Shown piece after piece: positions 8,739 through 16,100 of a stretch of 30,582 bases of DNA. The stretch lies in the NCBI GenBank assembly GCA_021621525.1, contig JAJVUU010000020.1:1-30582 (forward strand), written 5' to 3'. The position numbers were made by a program, and so were the translations under genes. Every line of letters starts with the position of its first letter. The stretch's first letter is position 1. A model generated the notes under the pieces. The model made no database searches. It saw nothing but the letters and a program-made list of their open reading frames with translations, and was not told the origin of the DNA. This DNA is from Caryophanales bacterium. GTDB taxonomy: Bacteria > Bacillota_I > Bacilli_A > RFN20 > CAG-288.

Positions 8739-9419
8739 ATGAAACCAACAGAATACAGAAAATACCATCTATGGATAGCCGGAGAAATCCATGCCCTTGC
8801 CGATACCCTGTCAAGTAGGGTCTGTTTCCTTCTATCCTTGAAGGAAGCTTTGGACGGAAAGGATGGCTTTACGGAAGAGGAGCGCTTTTCAGACGATACC
8901 TTCATGCTGCAGGATCGATTCTATAACGTCTATCTCCAGACCCTGAAGAACATCAGCAGCAACTCCACAATCCTGGAAGACGTCCTGATCGAATCCGAAA
9001 TCATACCTGTCAACCTCATCGATGACATCAAGGCCAGTCTGGCCTACAAGGAAGATGTCATGAACCTGTATGACTCCGTCTTCTCTCCAAATCGTACAGG
9101 AAAGGAAGACGAAGAAGATGCGGAATTCGAATTCGTCCTCCGTCTTGTCATCCTCTTCAGAACGATGAACTGGATAAATGATATCGAAACAGGCATCCAG
9201 GAATATGGCATAGACTGCTACCTTGTACCAGAGACAGACAGCAAAGAAGATGTAAACGTCCTTGATGGCATCTTTGATTTGGATTACGCTTCCCTGAAGA
9301 AGGAACTGAAAGATTATCTTCGTCCGCAGGACGATGATACCGATGAATTGCTTGCCGACAAGAAATCCATAGCGATATTACTCAAAGAAATCAACAAAAA
9401 GGAGCCAAAACAAAAATGA
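8739..9419 (+). CDS. Hypothetical cytoplasmic protein, first gene of a pair
   Basis: This acidic protein of about 226 residues has no signal peptide and no membrane segment, is predicted to be mostly helical, and matches no family I recognise. The C-terminal half is rich in Asp and Glu ('EDEEDAEFEF', 'PQDDDTDEL'), with a basic tail (KKEPKQK). The open frame extends up to ATG 8643, but a strong promoter (TTACAA-18-TATAAT) lies inside that extension. ATG 8739 is therefore the better start, although without a ribosome binding site. The stop overlaps the next gene's start as ATGA, so the two are translationally coupled and probably act together. It is divergent from the metal exporter, which may or may not be meaningful. 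Confidence 0.72.
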   Translation: MKPTEYRKYHLWIAGEIHALADTLSSRVCFLLSLKEALDGKDGFTEEERFSDDTFMLQDRFYNVYLQTLKNISSNSTILEDVLIESEIIPVNLIDDIKASLAYKEDVMNLYDSVFSPNRTGKEDEEDAEFEFVLRLVILFRTMNWINDIETGIQEYGIDCYLVPETDSKEDVNVLDGIFDLDYASLKKELKDYLRPQDDDTDELLADKKSIAILLKEINKKEPKQK

Positions 9420-9928
9420 ACGAAGACAAAATCCTGCCGAATATCGGCACACCGGAAGAAGCACTTGGCAGCATGAAAAATGGATACCAGGCCTTCTTAG
9501 ACAGCTCGGCAAAGTTCGTCACCATCGCCGAATTCTATACGGACAAAAGCAATGAAGGCCAACCCCTTCCATCCAATTTCCAGGAACTCTATACCGCCAA
9601 TTACCAAAAGCTGAAGAATGAGACGCCGGAAAACTTCGGAAACCAGATTGCTTTCTTCACCCTTCTCTACCTAGACTTCATCGATGACATCAAAGATACC
9701 CTGACACAATATGACGAAATCTTAAAGAACGGGCCTGATAAGAATGCATCCGCATATGACCAGGCATGCGACTATCTTGCCATCAAGGATGGTTTCACGG
9801 ATCTCAGGGAAACCCTTGATGATGTCAATGCCCAGATTGCCGAAGAAAGACTCGCCGATACCAACTACAATGATTCCGAATACGACTATAATGCCAGACA
9901 GGTCGAGGAAAACCGGTTCAAAGAATAA
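9416..9928 (+). CDS. Hypothetical cytoplasmic protein, second gene of a pair
   Basis: This 170-residue acidic, apparently helical protein has no signal peptide or TM and no recognised domain. It contains runs of aromatic and acidic residues ('FFTLLYLDFIDDIKDTL') and an asparagine/tyrosine-rich C-terminus ('DTNYNDSEYDYNARQVEENR'). It begins at the ATGA overlap with the preceding gene and has a GGAG in the end of that gene upstream. The spacing, overlap and similar composition suggest that the two proteins form a complex, which is an inference. A strong terminator follows about 70 bp downstream. Confidence 0.75.
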   Translation: MNEDKILPNIGTPEEALGSMKNGYQAFLDSSAKFVTIAEFYTDKSNEGQPLPSNFQELYTANYQKLKNETPENFGNQIAFFTLLYLDFIDDIKDTLTQYDEILKNGPDKNASAYDQACDYLAIKDGFTDLRETLDDVNAQIAEERLADTNYNDSEYDYNARQVEENRFKE

Positions 9929-9952
9929 CAGCATCATAAAATCAGAAAATTG

Positions 9953-9976
9953 AAAAGGGGCTGTTAAAGTATTCGG
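9953..9976 (+). repeat. 24-bp repeat, inverted copy at 25390-25413
   Basis: The sequence beginning AAAAGGGGCTGTTAAAG and ending TATTCGG occurs once here and once, perfectly, in reverse complement at 25390-25413. The two copies bracket the regulator/GH3/esterase block. The GGGGCTGT start resembles termini of some insertion sequences (for example the IS1182 group), but no transposase gene is visible beside it. Confidence 0.6.
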
Positions 9977-9994
9977 ACTTTTCTGACAGAACCT

Positions 9995-10030
9995 AAAAGA
10001 GTGCAGTACACTACCTACTGCCTCTTTTTT
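9995..10030 (+). terminator. Strong terminator after the hypothetical pair
   Basis: The stem is AAAAGAG-(T)-GCAGTA with TACTGC-CTCTTTT, the loop is CACTACC, and six T follow. It lies about 70 bp past the stop at 9928. The reverse side carries CTCTTTTAGG, so it can also stop transcripts arriving from the kinase gene. The remainder of 9929-10127 shows no gene. Confidence 0.85.
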
Positions 10031-10127
10031 CTTCTTGAGAAAATCATCTCTTTTTCCGAAGAAATAGCCGAAAATGAGTATAATAATCGAGTAGAGAGTG
10101 TCTTCTTTTTGGATGGATTTTTTCCCG

Positions 10128-11387
10128 TTATTCTTCAGAGAAGATGATAGAGAGAGTGAAGAGGTTGTTTTTCTGAGAGATGGTCAGAATTCCGTTGTAG
10201 CGTTCTACGATGTTCTGAATGCTTTTCATTCCGTATCCGTGCAGGGCTTTGTTGTTGTTTATCGTGACAGGTAGGTTCTTGGAGAAGCGGACCTGGTCTT
10301 TCAGATAGTTTTGGAATACGAGGATGATGTTGCCGTTTGCTTTGTTTAAGGATACACGGATGATTTTCTTTTCCTTCTCCTGCACCGTGTCCAAATAGTT
10401 TTCGGCATTTGTGAGTGCGTTTGAGAAGATGGATGCGATATGATGTGGTTTCATAAACCGCAGCAGCTCACCATGTACGGAGCAGATCAGTTCGATGTTC
10501 TTCTGTGAACACAGGTAGGCGTGTTCACTCAGCATGATATCGATGGTTTGGTTTTCGGTGGCAAATTTGGATATTCTTGAGCTTTCGATTTCGTTCAGTT
10601 CCTCTTTCTGGGTTTCAGACATATTGTTCATCTGTTGCCTTAGGTCGTGTTCCCTGGTGTTGATGCGTTCGATGATCTTCTTGGTCTGATCATACTGGCT
10701 TTTCTCTTTTTCTAGTAGGAAGGAAATGATTTTCTGCTCTTCCGAAAGCTCATGGTTCCGACAGTTGATGTCGTTTACAAGTATGACAAAGAAGGCGACG
10801 CTCGCAAAGAGTATCTGTACGATGTCCAGTGTCATAGCTTTCATGTAGAATCTTATGTAATCCCATTTGTAGATCACAGAGAGGCAACTGAAGATAAATA
10901 GACCGAATGTACTTGTCGGAATGATCTTGGGATGATGGAAAGTGGTTTTCTTGTATTTCTTTTTTCTGACAATCAGGAAGTAGATCACAGGATAGACGAT
11001 AAGCATAGCGATAGACATTTTTATGATGTGCGAAATCCAGTAATTTTTGGTCCAGTTATCCAACGGCGGGATGACTATATAGTAAAGAGAAGAGATGAGG
11101 AATTGCAGTGCATAGATGTCTGTCGTATAGAATAATGCCTGCATGATATCGAGCTTGAACGAGCATAGGGAGTAGAAGAAGACGCATGCTATGATAATGA
11201 GATAATATACGATTTCCGGACAGTTCGGAATGTAGCTGAATGCTCCGGACAGGAGGAGGAAGGCAGGCAAAATGAGATACCAGAATTTTCTTCTGTCTTT
11301 CCAGGGCAGGAAAAAACAGGCTGCCAGGAAAATTTCGATGATGAATTCTTGTTTTATGAAGAACTCGAGAATGGGATTTTCAATCAT
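10128..11387 (-). CDS. AgrC-like sensor histidine kinase (GHKL type)
   Basis: This 419-residue kinase has an N-terminal half with about six TM segments (residues 10-215), as in peptide-sensing kinases of the AgrC/ComD class. A helical dimerisation segment follows, with the phosphoacceptor H247 in 'REHDLRQQMNNM'. Next comes a HATPase domain with N-box 'SNALTNAENYLD' and a G-box region 'LHGYGMKSIQNIVERYNG'. It would phosphorylate the LytTR regulator encoded directly upstream; its start overlaps that gene's stop as ATGA. In classical systems the ligand is a secreted peptide processed by AgrB. No AgrB or obvious AgrD gene is in the window, so the ligand is unknown. It may also signal to the second regulator at 12291, which has no kinase of its own. 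Confidence 0.92.
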   Translation of the reverse strand: MIENPILEFFIKQEFIIEIFLAACFFLPWKDRRKFWYLILPAFLLLSGAFSYIPNCPEIVYYLIIIACVFFYSLCSFKLDIMQALFYTTDIYALQFLISSLYYIVIPPLDNWTKNYWISHIIKMSIAMLIVYPVIYFLIVRKKKYKKTTFHHPKIIPTSTFGLFIFSCLSVIYKWDYIRFYMKAMTLDIVQILFASVAFFVILVNDINCRNHELSEEQKIISFLLEKEKSQYDQTKKIIERINTREHDLRQQMNNMSETQKEELNEIESSRISKFATENQTIDIMLSEHAYLCSQKNIELICSVHGELLRFMKPHHIASIFSNALTNAENYLDTVQEKEKKIIRVSLNKANGNIILVFQNYLKDQVRFSKNLPVTINNNKALHGYGMKSIQNIVERYNGILTISQKNNLFTLSIIFSEE

Positions 11388-12130
11388 AATACAATGGTTC
11401 CTTTTTGAATCAGATATCGGCTGAAGTCTTCCAGGAAGGAGGTTTTGTAGATTCTCGATAATGGGATTTCCGTTCCGTCTTCCATGATCACTTTGTCGGA
11501 TTTTGCTTTCTTGATGTGCTCTAGATTGATCAGGAAGGATTGCCCGGCCTTGGAAAAGGAAAAGGCAGATAGTGATTTCGATATTTCGTCCATGCTTCCT
11601 CTGACTTTGACTGGGTTTCCTGATAGGGTGCTGTCGGCTTTCAGTTGGAAGAAAAGTTTGTGTTTTTTGACTTCGATGTAGAGGATGTCCTTCAGGTCGA
11701 GAACGATGATTCCCTGGAAGGATTTCAGCTGGATCTTCTGATTTTGGGTTTTGCTTAGATCGTTGATGTATTTCAGTGCATGGGTGAGATTCAATGCGAA
11801 AGCGTAGTCTGAAACGGGTTTGACCATATAACCTAGGGCATTCACCTCATATCCGTTGATGGCAAACTGCTGGTAGACCGTGCAGAAGAGGATGGCGGTG
11901 TTCTTTGATTTTTTACGTACTTCTTTTGCGATTTCGATTCCGTTCATTTCCGGCATTTCTACGTCCAAAAAGAGAATGTCAGTATCCGGATCCTCTTTTA
12001 GGTATTCTTTCCCTGAGGTATAGGTGCGGATACAGAATTCGCATTTTGTGGATTGTCGGTAGGATTCGATCTTCTCTTTCAGGTTTTCCGATGCTTTTTC
12101 GTCGTCATCGATGATCACTATATGGTACAT
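11384..12130 (-). CDS. LytTR-family response regulator (AgrA-like)
   Basis: This 248-residue protein has an N-terminal receiver domain with acidic residues D-D-D in 'IVIIDDDEKA', phosphoacceptor D56 in 'LFLDVEMPEMNG' and conserved K in 'YMVKPVSDY'. A C-terminal LytTR DNA-binding domain (about 140-245) contains 'DILYIEVKKHKLFF' and 'FLINLEHIKKAK'. LytTR proteins bind as dimers to direct repeats upstream of the -35. It is cotranscribed with the kinase. A perfect TATAAT lies six bases ahead of the ATG, so the transcript may lack a leader; no Shine-Dalgarno is visible. The target genes could include the operons carrying the TTTTGGG-N19-TGACA element, but the second LytTR protein is an equally good candidate for that site. 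Confidence 0.94.
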   Translation of the reverse strand: MYHIVIIDDDEKASENLKEKIESYRQSTKCEFCIRTYTSGKEYLKEDPDTDILFLDVEMPEMNGIEIAKEVRKKSKNTAILFCTVYQQFAINGYEVNALGYMVKPVSDYAFALNLTHALKYINDLSKTQNQKIQLKSFQGIIVLDLKDILYIEVKKHKLFFQLKADSTLSGNPVKVRGSMDEISKSLSAFSFSKAGQSFLINLEHIKKAKSDKVIMEDGTEIPLSRIYKTSFLEDFSRYLIQKGTIVL

Positions 12131-12136
12131 ACTTCA

Positions 12137-12142
12137 ATTATA
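12137..12142 (-). promoter_or_regulatory. Candidate -10 element of the kinase/regulator operon
   Basis: On the minus strand TATAAT (12142-12137) is followed by six bases and then the ATG of the response regulator. No good -35 is visible at 17-18 bp, so the promoter may need an activator. The arrangement implies a leaderless message. Confidence 0.5.
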
Positions 12143-12189
12143 AATCTTCTGCTTCTATTTTATTGTGAAATTTTTGTTTATCCAATGTA

Positions 12190-12220
12190 TTTTGGGTCGA
12201 ATTCAAGGTAATTTGTGACA
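12190..12220 (+). promoter_or_regulatory. Bipartite LytTR-type operator, copy A
   Basis: TTTTGGG (12190-12196), 19 bp, TGACA (12216-12220). The half-sites start 26 bp apart, and the second lies 4 bp ahead of TTGACA. The same layout occurs at 13085-13115 and 22276-22306. Upstream of TTTTGGG, copies A and B also share TGTA. Binding by a LytTR protein is inferred from position, spacing and the neighbouring regulator genes. Confidence 0.6.
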
Positions 12221-12224
12221 GGGG

Positions 12225-12259
12225 TTGACAAAATCATGAAAGCGATTGCAAAATATAAT
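12225..12259 (+). promoter_or_regulatory. Promoter of the orphan LytTR gene
   Basis: TTGACA (12225-12230) pairs with CAAAAT (12249-12254) at 18 bp, giving the same geometry to the operator as at 13111. A perfect TATAAT (12254-12259) is also present but is 23 bp from the TTGACA. Either -10 would need help from a bound activator. Confidence 0.5.
12237..12250 (+). promoter_or_regulatory. cre-like site (CcpA/LacI family operator)
   Basis: TGAAAGCGATTGCA matches the catabolite-responsive element pattern TGNAARCGNWWWCA at all but one position. It lies between the -35 and -10 of the orphan LytTR gene, a position expected to repress. This suggests silencing of the regulator when preferred sugars are present. 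Confidence 0.55.
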
Positions 12260-12290
12260 ATGAATTTACAAAATGGAGGTGGGATATCGG

Positions 12291-13040
12291 ATGCTGGAGA
12301 TTGCTATAGTGAATTCGGATGAAAGTATCCGAAATAGGCTTTCTTTGATGATACGGCATTTCTTTGCGGACAAGGAAATCAAACCGAATATTGCATTATA
12401 TGATGACGGGAATGATTTTTTGGAAAATGATAAAGATACGGATCTTCTGATCATCGATTTCGATGGAAAGAATAAATCCGGACTCCAGATTGCCAAGGAT
12501 TTCAGGGAAAAGTATAAGACGAAAGGTATTATCTTCCTGATCGAGAAGGAGGAGAATGCCATTCTCGGTTATCAGGTCTTTGCCACAGGTTGTTTACTTA
12601 AGCCAATTGATGAAATTATGTTGGATTTGTTCCTAAATAAGGAATATTTGAAGAAAAAAGACGAAGATTTGGCCAAAATATCCATTAAATCGAAAGATGG
12701 GCTGTTTGTCATTCGTTACGAAGACATCGCCTATATCGAGATCAAATGCCATACTTTGATGGTCCACTATTTCAAAGACGGTGACTTGAAATGTCTTGTT
12801 TCCCGAAGTTCTTTGAAGGAGTATGAACAAAAACTTTCCGGAAGGTATTTTGCCAAATGCTGTGTCTATGCTTTGGTCAATCTGAAGCATGTTTCGGCTG
12901 TGAAATCGAAATGCGTCTATATCGGAAAAGCGAAGACTTCCCTTCCACTCAGTCCGTCGAATAAGAAAACCTTTGTTTCGACTTTTATGAAGTATCTGTC
13001 TGACTTTTCGGTGCTATCCAGAGAAGATATGTGTTTTTGA
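12291..13040 (+). CDS. Orphan LytTR regulator with atypical receiver domain
   Basis: This 249-residue protein has a receiver-like domain (1-115) and a LytTR DNA-binding domain (about 135-245, 'DIAYIEIKCHTLMVHYF', 'ALVNLKHVSAVKS'). The receiver keeps a phosphoacceptor-position D56 ('LLIIDFDGKNKSG') and the lysine ('LLKPIDEI'). It has lost the usual acidic pair near the N-terminus ('AIVNSDES' where the neighbour has 'VIIDDDEK') and the Met-Pro after D56. Phosphorylation may therefore be weak or absent. The start ATG 12291 is chosen because GGAGGTGG (12275-12282) sits nine bases ahead of it; the open frame's earlier ATG at 12273 overlaps that Shine-Dalgarno. The promoter carries operator copy A and a cre-like site, suggesting autoregulation and catabolite control. 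It points at the GH3 operon, with no clear terminator in between. Confidence 0.88.
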   Translation: MLEIAIVNSDESIRNRLSLMIRHFFADKEIKPNIALYDDGNDFLENDKDTDLLIIDFDGKNKSGLQIAKDFREKYKTKGIIFLIEKEENAILGYQVFATGCLLKPIDEIMLDLFLNKEYLKKKDEDLAKISIKSKDGLFVIRYEDIAYIEIKCHTLMVHYFKDGDLKCLVSRSSLKEYEQKLSGRYFAKCCVYALVNLKHVSAVKSKCVYIGKAKTSLPLSPSNKKTFVSTFMKYLSDFSVLSREDMCF

Positions 13041-13084
13041 CATGTAAGGAAACCGCTTCCATTTCTTCGACGCAAAACCATGTA

Positions 13085-13115
13085 TTTTGGGCTATTATTC
13101 GGCTGATATATGACA
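13085..13115 (+). promoter_or_regulatory. Bipartite LytTR-type operator, copy B
   Basis: TTTTGGG (13085-13091), 19 bp, TGACA (13111-13115), 70 bp ahead of the first GH3 gene. The second half-site is 5 bp ahead of the candidate -35 TTGGAT. TGTATTTTGGG is shared exactly with copy A. Confidence 0.6.
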
Positions 13116-13120
13116 ATCGT

Positions 13121-13149
13121 TTGGATATTCCTTCCCTTGAAAATAGAAT
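13121..13149 (+). promoter_or_regulatory. Promoter of the GH3-lipoprotein-GH3 operon
   Basis: TTGGAT (13121-13126) and TAGAAT (13144-13149) are separated by 17 bp. The -35 is poor, consistent with activation from the operator just upstream. The leader of about 30 nt ends in AGGAGG, six bases before the ATG at 13185. Confidence 0.55.
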
Positions 13150-13184
13150 AAAATCAGTTTGAAGCAACATTCAAGGAGGAATAT

Positions 13185-16100
13185 ATGAAACATTCAAACG
13201 TAAGAAGACGCATCTCTAAACTTTCCCTCTTTTTCGCTGTTCCGGTTCTTTCGGCCACTTTCAGCAATTTCATGCATCCGGCAGATTTGGCTGATTTCTC
13301 TCGTCTGAAGGGAAAACAGATCATCGGTGCAGACGGTGGTATGTATTATTCGGAGTTTTCGAGCAATGAGGAACTCAAAGAAGCCACAAAGGAAAAGAAT
13401 AAGGAACTCGTTGCGGATTCTGTCATTCTTCTGAAGAATGGCGGAGGTGCAGATGGTAAGGAGAACATGCTTCCGTATTCCGGAATGAAGAACATCTCTC
13501 TCTTCGGCGTGAATTCCTGGGCTTATGCCTATGGTGGAACTGGATCCGGATCCGGTCAGCTTGAGAAGGGTGCCGATATCTATTCTTCGTTGGAAAATGC
13601 AGGTCTCAAGATCAATCCGAAGCTGAAGCAGCTCTATATGGATCATTCCGCAGGTTCTCTTTCTGCCTCGGCGAAGTGGTCTACTCCGACCTATGAAGAT
13701 ACCGAGCTTCCGATGGATCTTTATACAAACACCATCACTTCCACTTATGGACGTTATCATGATGCCGCATTTGTCTTCCTTTCCAGACTCGGCGGAGAAG
13801 GCGCGGATTTGGGAAGAAAGAATGTGGCCGGCAGAGAAGATGAGAACATGCATTATCTTGAACTGACTACGAAGGAAAAGGCTCTGATCAAGCATGTCGA
13901 AGATAATTTCGATAAGGTAGTTGTTCTTATCAACTCCGGTAACATCCTTGAGATGGGTGAGCTTCAGAACGATCCGAAGATCAGTGCTATTCTGAGCATC
14001 GGTCAGACTGGCGACTATGGTTTTGATGGTGTCATCAAGGTCTTGAGAGGTGAAGTCTCTCCATCCGGAAGAACTGTCGATATCTGGGCTAGGGATTTCA
14101 CGACGGATCCTACCTATCAGAATTTCGGTAATGGTGACCAGACTGTCGAAAAGGGCACCAACACGGATTATGTCAACGGTGGAAAATCTTTCGGCAAGGA
14201 AGTCGAATATGAAGAAGGTATCTATCTCGGATATAAGTACTATGAAACCATGCACAATGAAATCAGGGAAGGACATGTCAATCTTTCTGATGAAAAGACA
14301 AAGAAGGTGCTTGGTAGTGCCGATTTAGGAACTAACTTCACGAATGCGGATGATTGGTATAACAAGACAATCGTCTATCCGTTCGGATATGGTCTTAGCT
14401 ATACCAACTTCGAATGGACGAACTTTGAAGTCACTAAGACCGGCACCGGTGAGGATATGAAGCTTGAAGCTTCTATCAATGTCACAAACAAAGGTTCTGT
14501 TGCCGGCAAGGATGTCGTCGAAATCTACATGAATGCCCCTTATACCAAGGGTGGAATCGAAAAGTCCTATGTCAAATTGGTCGGATTCGAAAAGACCAAG
14601 GAACTGAAACCTGGTGAAACGGAAAAGGTCAAAGTCAATTTCGATGCCTATCAGGTTGCTTCCTACGACTATAATGATGCTAACACGAATAAATTCAAGG
14701 GCTATGAAATCGAACAGGGAGAGTATAAGTTCTTTGCAAGCAAGAACTCCCATGATCATGTTCAGACAAAGTCTTTGGAACTAGAGGCCGCAAAGATCGA
14801 GAATTCCAAGGAAACCGGACATAAGATTGAAAACGTCTTCACCAAGAACGAAGAAGACTCCATGTACAACTATTCTTCTATTTCTCCGACTATGACCATT
14901 CTTTCCAGAAACGATATGATTTCTACTTTCCCGGTTGCTCCGACCGTTGAGGAACGTACGGTTACAGGCAAAGATGATGCTACCAAGAATCCGAAGACTG
15001 ATGGAACCGAATTCGAAATCACCAAGGGCGAAATCTATAATAAGCTCAATTTCGGCTTCATCTTCGGAAAGGATGATGAATCCAAGGAAAGATGGAACAA
15101 GTGGGGATCTGATGCAAATAAGGTCATTCCGGAAAACTGGACTCAGGCCGAGAACGACAAGGGTGAAGTCAAGATTCGTCTTGTCGATATGATGGGACTT
15201 GATCCATATGATACGGTTTCCAAAGTCACATCCGATAATGCCGTAATCAACGGAAAGACCCATGCTGAGGCCTGGGATCTCTTCATGAATCAATTGACTT
15301 ATGAAGAACTCAAGCTTCTGAATTCGACGGGATTCTTCAAGACTGCCGCCATCGAACGTGTCGGCAAGGAAGAGGCTGTCGATCCGGACGGACCTTGCAC
15401 CATCGGTGGACAGACCAAGGATGGATATATTTCCGCAAGAGGTTCTTCGGGAACAAGATATTGGGCGACTTCTCAGACTCTTGCTGCTTCTTGGAACCAG
15501 ACTCTTGCCGGTGAATTCGGAAGACTCATCGGTGAAGAAGGTATGTGGAACGGATACAATGGCTGGTATGCACCTTCCATGAATACACACAGATCTCCGT
15601 TCTCCGGACGTAACTTCGAATACTATTCTCAGGACGGTGTCCAGGCTGGTCTTATCACTGCAAAGGTCATTGCCGGCGCTGCAAGCCGCGGTGTTTATTC
15701 CTACATCAAGCACTTTGCCCTCAACGATCAGGAAACCAACCGTGGTGGCGTCTGCACATGGGCTGATGAACAGACCATCCGTGAAAACTATCTCACTCCG
15801 TACCAGTATGCAGTCGAGGAAGGTGGTTCTGCCGGTATCATGACTGGATTCAACAGAATCGGTACCGTTGCCAACTCTGAGCATTATCCGCTCCTTACTG
15901 AGATCTTGAGAGACGAATGGGGATTCAAGGGACACATCGTCACCGATTATCAGGTCGGAACCGTCGGCGATAAGACCAACAACCTGGAAATCATGACAAG
16001 ATCTGGAAACAACATCCCGCTTGGTGACAGAGCTCAGAATGCCCGTGGTGGCGGAAACTGGGATAAGTCACTCCGTAATGGAAAGGGTGGCGTCAAGGTC

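Noticed and set aside
12225..12259. TTGACA-23-TATAAT as the ordinary promoter of the orphan LytTR gene
   Set aside because: A 23-bp spacer is too long for normal sigma-A use; TTGACA-18-CAAAAT fits the geometry of the other two operator promoters better.
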